Assembly: GCF_963583255.1 (NCBI RefSeq)
Contig: NC_084805.1
Location: 3,303,060-3,367,059, forward strand
Length of the DNA stretch: 64,000 bases
Direction of reading: 5' to 3'
Origin: Pyrus communis
Lineage: Eukaryota; Streptophyta; Magnoliopsida; Rosales; Rosaceae
Made by a program: the position numbers and the translations under genes. The notes under the pieces were generated by a model. That model saw nothing but the letters and a program-made list of their open reading frames with translations, searched no databases and was not told where the DNA came from. Positions 12,617-22,899 of this stretch are shown here, in pieces. Every line of letters begins with the position of its first letter. The stretch's first letter is position 1.

Positions 12617-12749
12617 ATTCGTGCTAATTTGTTCCCATAGAATATCGGTCTTCTGATTAGACGATATTTAACTTACTTCAAAGATTTTGACTTGTGTAAA
12701 TTCTATGCAGTATCATGAAATGTTGAGACTCTGTCGCCTTGGAATGTTA

Positions 12750-13854
12750 ACATAAAGTTAACGAATATGTAAACACTTTAATTTGAGTAATTAGCTCTCA
12801 TTTTATGGGTTATTTTGTATATTATCTTATATATAGTCCTCTCTGATTTAACTGTGGATGTTTGGATGGACTTTAAGGTAATGTCAAAGCTTATGTATTT
12901 GGACATATACATAAACTACGGCTTAGTATAGGTACCAAAAAGCACATCAAGCAGACTTCTGGTCTCCTTGTAACTTGTTGGTTTTGAGTTACAGCGAGCC
13001 TTTGTCGTTGGTTGGCCTTGCACTACATCCAAAGTTTAGCATAGTTATTAATTATTAATGTAAGGCTACAAAGATATTATCTAGAATTAGTATGTAACTG
13101 AAAAGATCACTATATTTTGGACAGTGAAAATTATTGGTAATTTATCATTGAATATGTAAATTTGTTTCCTTGGAAAATGAAGAAAATTTGATTAGATTGT
13201 GAGTGGCTATGGATTATCGTCCCTCTGCCATGCGGACTAGATGTCGGCCACTCCTACATTTTCGACAACCTTAAAAAAAATATTAAACGTGCACATCAAA
13301 CTTTCTATATTTAGAAAGAAAAATAATCCTATAACAAGTACACAAATAGATTTTTAGAGTGCCAACAATGGTTCTCTTTGAATTTTGTAACTGTTATATG
13401 CATGTGAGACACCCTCAATCATTTCACGTGAAGCTGCCTTCTATGTATGTTCACGTAAAACAAGTGAAAGATATTTGAATTTTGTAATTGCTATATGTAT
13501 GTGTGATCTTCTCTGCCATTTCACATGAAACTGGTATACATTTTGTCCGTGGCTAAACCAACTTGGTAACCACCATCAAGTGTACTAACAAGAAAATTAA
13601 TATTTGAAGGTCATCTCTTTTATCCCTTTTATGATAAACAACCCTTGATTATAATCAGGTTAAGTAGTAACTTCTTATTTAAAATAACAAATACCAAGCA
13701 TGTCTCCAATTTTTAAAGAGTAAAATTTAGCATTGGTACTTGAACTTACACCTAAGTTTAGATTTGGGCCATGAACTAAAATATGTTATTAAAGTCCCTA
13801 AATTTAACAAAATGTGTGCTATTAGTCATTGTCGTTAAATTCTGTCTAAAATTT
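12750..13854. other. 3' flank of copy C, AT-rich, no gene
   Basis: Tail of the duplicated unit, comparable to 6640-7460 and 4460-5340, with MITE-like remnants near 13345-13370. No coding content was recognised. Confidence 0.5.
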
Positions 13855-14159
13855 GAGGGTAAATAACACAAAATTACCTTAACTTTGAGTCGAACCACAA
13901 TCTCATATCTCATATTTTAAACATTGCAATGTCAAACCTTAACTTATGAATTCGTTGCAATATCAGACATCCGTTAAATTTTCTGTCAATTTGGCTGTTA
14001 AATGATGACTTAGCAGGAGGAGGGCCCACTCCTTTGCTAACTAGAATGAAAAGTTAATTAATTAATAATAAATTAAGAATTTTTTATTTAACAATTAAAA
14101 TTAATTAAAAAAGTATTTTAATTAGTTATTTTGAAAAAAAATTTAATTAAAAAAGAAAA

Positions 14160-15019
14160 AATGTTCTTCATCGCACTGAGCAACCCAGCCATCCCAAAAA
14201 TGTTCTTCATGCCACAAACTTCGCTCATTTACCTCCACCTCTCTCTACACCACGCTCACTTTCTCCCTGTAATCTCTGTCAATTCTATTTGAATCTTTAC
14301 CTGTTTTTCATTTCCTTGAATCTGTTTTCAATTTTTTTTTTTTTTGGATTTTCTTAGGCGCCAAACAGATCGCTGAGCTCCTGTTGTTATACATTTTGAC
14401 TATTTCAATTTCCTTTGGTTGGTTCCGTTGGATCTCGGATTCAGATTCGATGATTGCGGAGTTTAATTCAAAAATATTTCTATTCATTGTTGTGAATTCA
14501 GAAGTCATTCTCCCAGGTTGTGTTCACCTTTTGCCTCGTAGAGGAACCTCATGCTTCCGTGGGTATGGAATGAGGAAGTGTTAACTCCAGGCTGCCTAAT
14601 CTCTTCTCTCTTTTTGTGGCTTCAATTCCCAGAAAATCCATTCCTTAAGAATCAGAGGGAAATGAAATCGAAACCCCAGAAAATGCAAAAAAACCAGCGG
14701 GACTTCGAGAGGTAAAGTTGAATTTCTCCTTAATCAAAATCGAAAATCTTGAAATCCAAAATGATTGATAAGTTTTTGGAAAAAATTGGGTTTTTAATAT
14801 TGGGTCATCGTCATCCGGGGCAAATCTCCGTCACAGCCTCAAATTTCCCTCAGAAATGGCCTTCGTGGTTCATGAGCAACTGCTTGGAATCGTGGAGGTA
14901 GCAGGATAATCTACGGAGGATGATGAAGACGATGACGATGAAAGGGACTTCTGGCTCTGACTCGGAGCGGTCGAAGAAACAAATTTGGAAGGTTGGAAAG
15001 AGAAGACGAAGAGCAAGAG
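14160..15019. other. Interior of the Mutator-like element, left part
   Basis: No intact gene. It includes a T-run (14331-14345), a 66-codon open plus frame at 14384-14584, and an acidic GATGATGAAGACGATGAC stretch near 14920. It could contain captured host sequence, but I cannot name a source. Confidence 0.35.
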
Positions 15020-15024
15020 GGAAG

Positions 15025-15490
15025 TGATAGGATCATGATTAGCTTGATCACAATTAAGGGGTATTAAGTAATTCTATTATGTATGAGTTGCTTTTAATTA
15101 GTTATTAGCTTTATGTGTAAAAGCCAGCTGGCTGCTAGTGAAGGAGGAAAAAAATATGAGGGCTAATTGTGGCTTTAGTAAGAGGAGAAATTTTTCAGTG
15201 TGACCGATACATAAAATGGTACACCATGTGTTTGTATAGTGAGATATGTATGTTAAAAAGTTAATAACTTAAAAAATAAATTTTCCACCACTTATGTAAA
15301 AACACGTGGTGTACCCCGGGTGTTCTGGTCACAATGAAAAATTTCTCTAGTAAGAGAACGGCCATTTTATTTAAAACAATATATACAAAAAACAGTTGTA
15401 GCTCTCTCTCTATCTTCATCTTTCATACACTGCTCCATTACTTGGCTACTTGCAGGTCTTGAGTGAAGGGCCTGAGGTTTGTGCTTATCA
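15025..15490 (+). repeat. Gypsy 5' LTR, interrupted by a MITE
   Basis: 466 bp as found, or 294 bp without the MITE and its duplicated 9 bp. It aligns along its length with 24915-25207 with scattered substitutions, for example AGCCAGCTGGC against AGCCAACTAGC. It ends at the 3' TATCA that mirrors the 5' TGATA. Confidence 0.93.
15185..15347. mobile_element. 163-bp MITE, Mutator-like target size
   Basis: Ends are near-perfect 21-bp inverted repeats, GAGAAATTTTTCAGTGTGAC at the left and the complement with one mismatch at the right. The 9-bp target duplication TAGTAAGAG lies at 15176-15184 and 15348-15356. The 3' LTR of the same Gypsy element shows the uninterrupted site (TAGTAAGAG near 25066), which proves insertion into the 5' LTR after integration. 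It has no coding capacity and needs a transposase supplied elsewhere. Confidence 0.93.
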
Positions 15491-15868
15491 TTTGGTATCA
15501 TCATTTTGATCCTGAGTCTCTCTGTTGTATGCTTTGCCACACCACCAACTCTTGAATGTTTACCTTGGAATCGGGCCTCGCCGCCGTGGAAGCTAATCTG
15601 GAATCCTTTCCTCAGTAGATCCAGACTTAGATTCACCTCATTGGAGACGAAGTTCGCCCTTTTCTTGGAGCATCTCCATCGTGACCCTGGATCTCAAGGC
15701 AATACTGGGTCTTTTGCCGCTCATCTTCATCCGGGTCCAGATCCATCGATTTCTCCCCTGATCGTGACTGATGATGGCGATTTTTGTTATATTGACACTC
15801 CGCGTTTCTAGCGTCATAACTCTTTCGAATGAGGTAGTTTCACTTCGCGCTCTCAGTGGTATCATCGC

Positions 15869-18260
15869 TTGGATTTTCCTAGTTTTTCCGACGGCGACGA
15901 TCTCTCAGCTTGGATCTATAAGGCTGAGCAGTACTTTGCTTACTACCACACTTCAGATTACCAGAAAGTCATGATAGCTTCCTTCTACTTCGAGAATGAG
16001 CCATTGCAATGGTTTCGATGGCGAGATTGCATCCATTCCACTCCAACTTGGGGTGAATTCACCACTGCATTGTGCCAGGAATTTGGCCCTATGAATTTTG
16101 AGGACTGCACTGAATATTGTTCAAACTCCGGCAAACAGGTACTCTTCGAGATTATATTATTGAATTTCGTCGCCTTGCCAATCGTACTTTTGATGTAGGC
16201 CCCATATTGTTGAAGAGTTGTTTTCTGGGAGAGGGGTCTCAAACGAGAATTATGTTATGAGGTGAAGTTACTTCGCCCTAATTCGGTTCATGAAGCCATA
16301 TCCATTGCTACCCAATTGGATGCTAAACTCAATGATTTGAAGCACTATCCTCCTAAACCTCATCCACTCGCCAAAACTACCCTTGCCTTACCTCCACCAC
16401 CCACGGCTCGGCCCCGACCTCCTTGCCCTATAAGAAACTCTCTCTTGATGAGGTACAACGGAAGAAAGATAAGGGAAAATGTTGGTTTTGCGAGGATATA
16501 TGGGTTAAGGGGCATAAGTGTTTGCATAAACAGCTCTTGCTACTCGATGTGTATGGTGATTTGGTCATAGAAGATGAACAATTGGAATCGCTCAAATCTG
16601 AGTTGCACAGTATGTCTCTGAGTGCTTGTGCTTTCTATGGTACCAAAGCTAACCACTCTGTCAAGACCATGAAAGTTGATGGGATCATTAACAACTTGCT
16701 AGTCACCATCCTTTTGGATTCCGGCTGCACACATAATTTTGTTGATTGCAGGCTCTTAAAAAAATCTGGTTGGTAGCTTCAACCCACAAAACCATTTGAG
16801 GTGATTGTCACAGATTGGGGGAGGGGGGAGGGGGGAGGGGGGAAAGTTACAAGTTAAGGGTGTTGTCAACGTGTGCACATGGATATTGGTGGGTATAAGT
16901 GCACCCCAGATTTGTTCGCCTTACCATTAGGGGGTTGCAATGTTGTCTTAGGAGTACAGTGGCTCTCGTCAATAAGCTCCGTGCTTTGGGATTTTCATAA
17001 ACTCACTATAAAGTTCTCGATGGATCTGGCCACTTTCAAACTTACCCAGTCTTCAGCCCCATTTCCTTTTTCCCAGTTGCATGACATCAGTTTATGCAAT
17101 CTTGACAAAGAGTTATACAACTTTACTTTGGGAGTCTTATTGTATTCTTTGGAAGGCAGCAAGCTTGCAACTTCTGATTTGAGCACACAACAGTTGCATG
17201 AGTTGCAAGGGGTTTTGAGTACTTTTGAATAAGTCTTCATGACTCCCACCACATTGCCACCTCCAAGGGAACATGACCACAAAATTCCTTTGATCCTGGG
17301 TTCAAAACCTCCTAGCATGAGGCCTTACCATTATGGGCCCCTACAGAAAAGTGAAATCAAGAAAGAGCTACGAGAATTCTTGGATTGTGGTTTTATCAGG
17401 CCTGGCCATAGTCCGTTTTCTTTTCCAGTGTTGTTAGTCAAGAAGAATGACGGATCTTAGAGGTTGTGTATGGACTACAGGGAGCTAAACAACATCACCA
17501 TCAAGGACAAATATCGTATTCCTTTGATTGATGAATTGTTGGATGAGTTGTACGGTGCCCGATATTTTTTGAACTGGATTTGCTCGGGGTACCACCAGAT
17601 TCGAATGAACACTGCAGATATTGAAAAGACAGCATTCCAAACCTATAAGGACCATAATGAGTTTTTGGTTATGCCTTTCGGCTTAACCAATGCTCCGATA
17701 ACTTTTCAGAGTTTTATGAATGCAATATTCAAACCCCATTTGAGGTAGTTTATCCTTGTCTTCTTCGATGACATCTTCGTATATGGTAAAACATGGGAGG
17801 AACACTGTTACACTTGTCCAAAGCTTTGGAGATTTTGTAGCAACATCGGTTATTTTTTAAGAGGCAAAAATGTTCTTTTGGTCAACGCCAAATGGAGTAC
17901 TTAAGCCATATAGTCTCCAGTGAAGAGGTATCCGTAAATCCAGCAAAGATTTAATCCATTATTGATTGGCCATCTCCTAACAATGTCAAGGAACTCCGGG
18001 GTTTCTTAGGCTTGACAGGGTATTACCGAAAATTTTATGGAAAGATTTGCCATCCTTTATATCAGCTGACCAAGAAGGATGGGTTTCATTGGACATAAGA
18101 TGCTAAATTGTCCTTCTAGCAGCTTAAAACAGCTATGACATCGCCTCAATTGCTTGCACTACCTGATTTTTCAACCCCTTTCTTGTTGGAATGTGCTGCT
18201 TCAGGTGTAGGAATAAGGGATGTCTTCCAACAAAAAGGAAGGCCAATTGCCTTTACTAGC
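15869..18260 (+). pseudogene. Gypsy gag-protease-RT remnant (5' part)
   Basis: The gag-like frame starts near 15869 (DFPSFSDGDDLSAWIYKAEQ, then PLQWFRWR). A zinc-binding motif CWFC-x6-GHKC sits near 16480-16520. The protease site reads LLDSGCTHNF near 16710-16740, where many relatives have Ala after DSG. RT blocks include [37 protein letters not shown] and a FFDD catalytic box near 17760-17780. Stops occur for example at about 17457 and 17746, and the reading frame shifts several times. The RNase H segment is interrupted at 18260 by the Copia element and continues at 23105. Confidence 0.88.
16816..16843 (+). repeat. G-rich tandem run, potential G-quadruplex
   Basis: Four runs of five or six G separated by single A residues, between the Gypsy protease and RT regions. 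The pattern fits the simple G-quadruplex rule (four or more G-runs of three or more). It probably arose by replication slippage, as it breaks the retroelement frame. Confidence 0.85.
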
Positions 18261-18465
18261 TATTGAATTTTGAATGTCTATATTTTGTATTATGTAAAAC
18301 CAATGTACAAGGGAAGCTCATATAAATGAGCTTTGGAAGAAAGGAAAAGAAAAACAGAAGCCGAAAGAAAGGGAGGACAAGCAGAAAACATGGAGCATAA
18401 AACATGGAAAAGTAAAGGTGAGGAAAACATGGAAAAGTAAAGGTCACCCATGTTTTCTTCCAATA
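18261..18465 (-). repeat. Copia 3' LTR
   Basis: 205 bp, identical by eye to 22900-23104. It contains an internal direct duplication of an AAAACATGGAAAAGTAAAGG unit and an ATAAATGAG stretch. Confidence 0.96.
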
Positions 18466-18474
18466 CTCCCCCTC
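18466..18474 (-). promoter_or_regulatory. Polypurine tract of the Copia element
   Basis: The complement reads as a G-run flanked by purines directly upstream of the 3' LTR. It would prime plus-strand DNA synthesis. It touches the stop codon of the pol frame (TGA at 18473-18475). Confidence 0.9.
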
Positions 18475-19957
18475 AAGCTGGATCAAAGGGATTAATTGAT
18501 CCAAGCTTGAACAAAAGACGTTGAAAATCAACAGAGGGTAATCCTTTTGTGAAAATATCCGCAAGTTGATCATGACTGCGCGTGTAGTGAGTGTCGATCA
18601 CCTTGGACTGAACTTGATTTCTGACGTAGTGACAATCAACTTTAATATGTTTAGTTCGCTCATGGAATACAGGATTCGATGCAATGTGCATCGCGGCCTG
18701 ATTATCACAGTGTAGGGACATGGGTTGTTGATGAGGAAAACCTAAAGTCAACAGAAGGCTTCTGAGCCAAATAAGTTCACAAGCAGTGGACGCCATAGCA
18801 CGATACTCTGCCTCTGCACTAGAGCGTGCAACAACACTTTGTTTCTTGCTTTTCCAGGTAACTAGGTTGCCTCCCACAAACATACAAAACCCAGTGGTAG
18901 ACTTGCGATCGAGAGAATTGCCTGCCCAGTCAGCATCGGTATAGCCTGAGATCTGAGTGTGACTATTGTTGCGCATAAGAATTCCTCTACCAATGGAACC
19001 CTTAAGATAACGTAGCACACGATGAACAATCTTCAAATGATCCATGCTTGGAGAGTGCATAAACTGGCTACCAATGCTGACAACATATGATATATCAGGA
19101 CGTGTGATAGTCAGATAAATGAGTTTGCCAACCATTCTTTGATAGTAACTTAAATTGGGAACTGGATCACCGTGAGTTTTTAGCTTCAAGTTGCTATCCA
19201 AGGGGGTACGAGCAGGCTTGCAATCTGTCATTTTTGCTTCGTGAAGAAGATCCATGACATACTTGCGTTGGTTGAGGAAGAAACCCTTGTGAGAGTGTGC
19301 CATCTCGATGCCCAGAAAGTATTTGAGAGTGCCAAGATCCTTGATAGCAAACTTGTTGTTGAGATACTGTTTAAGAGCAATAATCTCTGACATATTATCA
19401 CCTGTCACAATTAGATCATCAACATAAATGAGCACAACTAGTTTACCCACTAAGCTGGAACGAACAAATAGGGAAGAATCCGCAATACTTCGACAAAAAC
19501 CAACCCTTTCCAGAACATGACTGAGCTTGGTATACCATGCACGTGGACTTTGCTTGAGACCATAAATGGATTTATGGAGTTTGCACACCATTTCTGGATT
19601 GTTTGATTGAGGATGACCTGGGGGTAGCTTCATGTAAACCTCTTCTTCAAGTTCACCATGCAGGAAAGCATTTTTAACATCCATTTGAAAGAGAGGCCAT
19701 GCATTGTTAATTGCAACCGACAACAATACTCTAACAGTGTTCATTTTTGCCACTGGAGCAAATGTCTCTTTATAATCGACGCCATAGGTTTGTGTAAAAC
19801 CTCGAGCAACCAAGCGAGCCTTATTCCTTTCGATTGTGCCATCTGAATGAAACTTAGTTTTGTACACCCAACGACTCCCCGCTGCCTTCTTTCCTTTTGG
19901 AAGTTTCACTATAGTCCATGTGTTATTTTCATTGAGGGCTTGAAGCTCCTCTGCCAT
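18473..19957 (-). CDS. Copia pol, C-terminal part: reverse transcriptase and RNase H
   Basis: 494 codons from an internal Met. It starts just before the conserved RT opening (NNTWTIVKLP, GSRWVYKTKF). RT blocks include FAPVAKMNTVR and the catalytic box IYVDDLIVTG (about residues 176-185). RNase H follows with ADWAGN, KSTTGFCMFVG, SSAEAEYRA, CDNQAA and HIKVDCHYV. It ends LADIFTKGLP and a short tail. It is in the same frame as 20000-22819, separated only by a TAA at 20000-20002 and 14 further codons, so the original product was one polyprotein. The listed Met is therefore not a natural start. With the stop present, RT would be made only by readthrough or not at all. Confidence 0.93.
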   Translation of the reverse strand: MAEELQALNENNTWTIVKLPKGKKAAGSRWVYKTKFHSDGTIERNKARLVARGFTQTYGVDYKETFAPVAKMNTVRVLLSVAINNAWPLFQMDVKNAFLHGELEEEVYMKLPPGHPQSNNPEMVCKLHKSIYGLKQSPRAWYTKLSHVLERVGFCRSIADSSLFVRSSLVGKLVVLIYVDDLIVTGDNMSEIIALKQYLNNKFAIKDLGTLKYFLGIEMAHSHKGFFLNQRKYVMDLLHEAKMTDCKPARTPLDSNLKLKTHGDPVPNLSYYQRMVGKLIYLTITRPDISYVVSIGSQFMHSPSMDHLKIVHRVLRYLKGSIGRGILMRNNSHTQISGYTDADWAGNSLDRKSTTGFCMFVGGNLVTWKSKKQSVVARSSAEAEYRAMASTACELIWLRSLLLTLGFPHQQPMSLHCDNQAAMHIASNPVFHERTKHIKVDCHYVRNQVQSKVIDTHYTRSHDQLADIFTKGLPSVDFQRLLFKLGSINPFDPA

Positions 19958-19999
19958 AGCATTTCTCCACTCACTGTGAAGATTGGCTTCTTGAAAACT

Positions 20000-22819
20000 T
20001 TAAGGTTCTCGAGCTTCATTAATGGCACTTAGGAATGTAGCAAAAGAAGATGAGACTTTGCTATAATCAATAACATCAGTCACGGGATACCTGGCAGTGT
20101 AGGTCACATAATCATGCAACTTGGATGGAAGTTTCCTCTCTCGTGCAGGATTGCGACGAACTGTAGGAGATTGAACTACAGGTATTTGAACAACATCATG
20201 GTTGGAAGGATCACTGGGGGGTGCAGTGTGAATCTCTGATGAGGAAGGGTTTTCATCTTCAAGATGTTCCACCGAGTGAAGGTTAACATCATCCGGCACA
20301 TGATCACTAGGAGTGCATGTTGCATCTTCTCCGTTTGGATATGGAAAAGGAAATAAGTCCATCAAATGCTCCCCCTGTCTAGAGTAATCCAGTGATTGTG
20401 AGAAGTAAGGAACATGTTCTTCAAATTTAACATCCCTTGAAACAACCATTTTTCTAGTTGTTGAATTATAGCACTTGTAACCTATTTGGGTAGATGAATA
20501 ACCTAGAAAGACACATTTGGCAGCCCTTGGGTCTAGCTTGTCACGATTTTGAGTTTGAATGTGAACAAAGCATGTACACCCAAAGACTCTCAAATGGGAA
20601 AAATTGATCTTTCTATTTTTCAAGACCTCATAAGGTGATTTAAAATTCAACACTTTACTAGGCAATCTATTGATGAGATATGCCGCAGTAAGGACTCCTT
20701 GAGACCAAAACTTTTTAGGCACATTCATGTGAAACATAAGAGCTCTAGTCTTCTCAAGTAGATCTCTATTCTTCCTCTCGGCCACCCCATTTTGTTGAGG
20801 TGTTCCAACACAGCTTGTTTGGTGTAATATACCATGCGTGCTCAAGTAGTGTGACATGTTATGAGACATATATTCTGTGCCGTTATCTGATCGTAAAATA
20901 TGAATTTTTGAAGCAAATTGGGTGGCCACAAGTCTATGAAAATCTTGAAAAACTTCCATCACTTCACTTTTAAATTTCAAAAGATACAACCAAGTAATCC
21001 TTGTGAAATCATCCACAAAAGTTACAAAATATTTGTATCCATCAAAAGACTCTATAGTTGGTCCCCAAACATCGGAATGCACAATTTCAAAAGGGTTACT
21101 AGCCCTAGACAAAGAGGAAGTAAATGGTAATCTAGTAAACTTAGAAAAATGACAAACATCACAAGGACTTGTAACTTTGCACATATTTGGGAACAAGGTG
21201 GATAGAACTTTTTCAGAAGGATGTGCTAGGCGTTGGTGCCAAAGTTGTTGTTCTTGAGCTAAGCTTGAAGTGACTTGAAAAACCTTGGGAACTTGAATAT
21301 GCTTGGAAAGATAATAGAGAACATTTAAGAAAAATCCTTCACCAATCGTCTTCTTGGTGACTACATCCTGAAAGATCACATTTTTGGGAGAGAAAATGGC
21401 AAGACAATTTAATAAGTTTGTGATCTTGCTAACAGATAAAAGTTGAAAAGGGAATGAGGGAACATAAAGAGCCTCAGACTCGACATCACTTGAGATCAAA
21501 TGTATTTTTCCTTTTCCCACAACCATAGCATTTTTTCCATTGGCAACTGACACTTGGGATGGATTAGAAAATTTTTCAAATTTATGCAAGTTTGTAGACT
21601 TGTTAGTCATATGATCAGTGGCTCCAGAATCTATAATCCAATAATCATGCACATTACCAATGTTGAGAGCAGTTGAGAAGGAGTGTAAGATACCTGGGAT
21701 GTCCCTTTGTACCACGCCTTCATTTCCAGCCAGGAAGCCAGCAAACTGTCCTAGTAGTGCAGTTTGATTGTTGTCACACTGATTTAGTGGTCCTTCACTA
21801 TCTCCAAGACCTTGTTTCTTGTGAAGAAACATAGCAAACTCGTTGATCAGTGCAACTGGATTAGTGGTGAACTTCAGTGCTCCATCAGAAGAAGTTGTGG
21901 TAACATGATTTGCCTTGTAAGAAGGGTTGTACGAGCCTTTTGAGACACCTTTGTTATCCCTAGGAAACTTTGGTTTTAACTCTGGATGAAGAATCCAGCA
22001 TCGATCTCTTGAGTGCCCACCAGCATCACAATGGCTACATTTTAAGCCAGTTTTCTTTCCTTTGTAGCCTCTCTCCTCACCAAGTTTTTGGTTAGAGAAG
22101 TAAGCCCTAGCTTCTGGTATATTTGCCTTCATGTCCAAGGTCATGACTTTCCTTCGAACCTCTTCTCTTTGAATTGTGGCACACACACTTGAAAAAAAAG
22201 GCAGGTCGGGATTCATGAAGATATGACTTCGAAGATCTTCGAATTCAGGACTCAGACTTGCTAGGAGTTGGAATATTTTGTCTTCCTCGGCTCTTTTAGT
22301 TAGCACAGCAGCGTCGATGGTGTGTGGTCGATACACATTCAGCTCGTTCCACATAGTGGTCAGCTTTCCAAGATGTTGCACAAATGGCTTCCCTTCCTGT
22401 TGCAAACCAGCAATGTCCTTCTTTAACTGAAACACTCTAGCCGCATTGTTCTGATTTCCATACATTTCCTTGAGATTTTTCCAAAGAGTCATGGAGGATT
22501 CAGCATAGCTAAAAATTTCTGCAATCTTACGATCCATGGAATTGAGTAGCCACGACATGACCAACTGGTCTTTGCATAGCCAAGCATCATACTCCGGTGA
22601 GGTAGTCTCAGGCATTGGAATAGCACCATTAACATAACCAAGCTTTGATCGTCCTCCCAGAGCAAGAGAAACTGCTCTCTCCCATGGAAGATAGTTAAAC
22701 TCATTTAGCAAGACAGAACTAAGACGTTGATTTGGGTTGATATCAATATCTGAGTGTGGTGATGGTGGAGTAGCATGAAAGCCGTCTCCTTCCAAATTTA
22801 CTAAGCTTTCTTCAGCCAT
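20000..22819 (-). CDS. Copia gag-protease-integrase part of the polyprotein
   Basis: 939 codons from ATG at 22819. The N-terminal gag region (about 1-330) contains LNEFNYLPWERAV and a CCHC zinc knuckle CSHCDAGGHSRDRC near residues 260-273. The aspartic protease site is WIIDSGATDHMTN near 395-407. The pre-integrase region holds LWHQRLAHPS (His of the HHCC finger) with CDVC. The integrase core has the three acidic residues within HSDVWGP, LRSDNGTEY and the NGVAERKNR block. It ends at TAA 20000-20002 in the linker to RT. The frame is otherwise open, which, with identical LTRs, indicates a very young insertion. Gag would form virus-like particles and integrase would insert the DNA copy. Confidence 0.94.
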   Translation of the reverse strand: MAEESLVNLEGDGFHATPPSPHSDIDINPNQRLSSVLLNEFNYLPWERAVSLALGGRSKLGYVNGAIPMPETTSPEYDAWLCKDQLVMSWLLNSMDRKIAEIFSYAESSMTLWKNLKEMYGNQNNAARVFQLKKDIAGLQQEGKPFVQHLGKLTTMWNELNVYRPHTIDAAVLTKRAEEDKIFQLLASLSPEFEDLRSHIFMNPDLPFFSSVCATIQREEVRRKVMTLDMKANIPEARAYFSNQKLGEERGYKGKKTGLKCSHCDAGGHSRDRCWILHPELKPKFPRDNKGVSKGSYNPSYKANHVTTTSSDGALKFTTNPVALINEFAMFLHKKQGLGDSEGPLNQCDNNQTALLGQFAGFLAGNEGVVQRDIPGILHSFSTALNIGNVHDYWIIDSGATDHMTNKSTNLHKFEKFSNPSQVSVANGKNAMVVGKGKIHLISSDVESEALYVPSFPFQLLSVSKITNLLNCLAIFSPKNVIFQDVVTKKTIGEGFFLNVLYYLSKHIQVPKVFQVTSSLAQEQQLWHQRLAHPSEKVLSTLFPNMCKVTSPCDVCHFSKFTRLPFTSSLSRASNPFEIVHSDVWGPTIESFDGYKYFVTFVDDFTRITWLYLLKFKSEVMEVFQDFHRLVATQFASKIHILRSDNGTEYMSHNMSHYLSTHGILHQTSCVGTPQQNGVAERKNRDLLEKTRALMFHMNVPKKFWSQGVLTAAYLINRLPSKVLNFKSPYEVLKNRKINFSHLRVFGCTCFVHIQTQNRDKLDPRAAKCVFLGYSSTQIGYKCYNSTTRKMVVSRDVKFEEHVPYFSQSLDYSRQGEHLMDLFPFPYPNGEDATCTPSDHVPDDVNLHSVEHLEDENPSSSEIHTAPPSDPSNHDVVQIPVVQSPTVRRNPARERKLPSKLHDYVTYTARYPVTDVIDYSKVSSSFATFLSAINEAREP

Positions 22820-22887
22820 GATTGAAGGACAAGAAGCTCACAAATCTCTCAAGAGAACATCACAGAGACAGGCCGGTTAGGGTCACT

Positions 22888-22899
22888 GCTCTGATACCA
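22888..22899 (-). promoter_or_regulatory. Copia primer-binding site (tRNA iMet type)
   Basis: The complement is TGGTATCAGAGC, immediately next to the 5' LTR. It is the classic plant retrotransposon site matching the 3' end of initiator methionine tRNA. Confidence 0.96.

Larger units (their letters stand above)
9082..12745 (+). pseudogene. Broken gene copy C, interrupted by a LINE
   Basis: Third copy of the NINJA-motif gene. The first exon starts at ATG 9082 with the same opening residues as copy A and soon reaches a stop. The putative donor GTATAT lies at 9274. The intron is split by the LINE at 9442-12616 and resumes near 12640 at AGAATATCGGTC. The second exon is almost gone: sequence jumps from TGTTGAGACT (about 12721) to GTCGCCTTGGAATGTTAAC (about 12733), so the segment coding for the CVCHG and HAGG motifs is deleted. 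Confidence 0.6.
3420..13755 (+). repeat. Three-unit segmental duplication array (A, B, C)
   Basis: Three direct copies of one genomic unit can be followed by shared strings. They start at about 3425 (A), 5640 (B) and 8840 (C), each running from a CACGTGAACT-like or CACATGAACT-like site through a short first exon, an intron, a second exon with a NINJA-like motif (lost in C), and a tail containing ATTAATTATTAATGTAAG. Spacer blocks with GCGGACATGAAATTTA (about 5440, 7067 and 8656) separate the units. Copies B and C keep a further shared tail at about 7270-7450 and 13580-13755. C is lengthened by a LINE insertion. The 7740-8660 duplicate lies between B and C. Confidence 0.75.
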
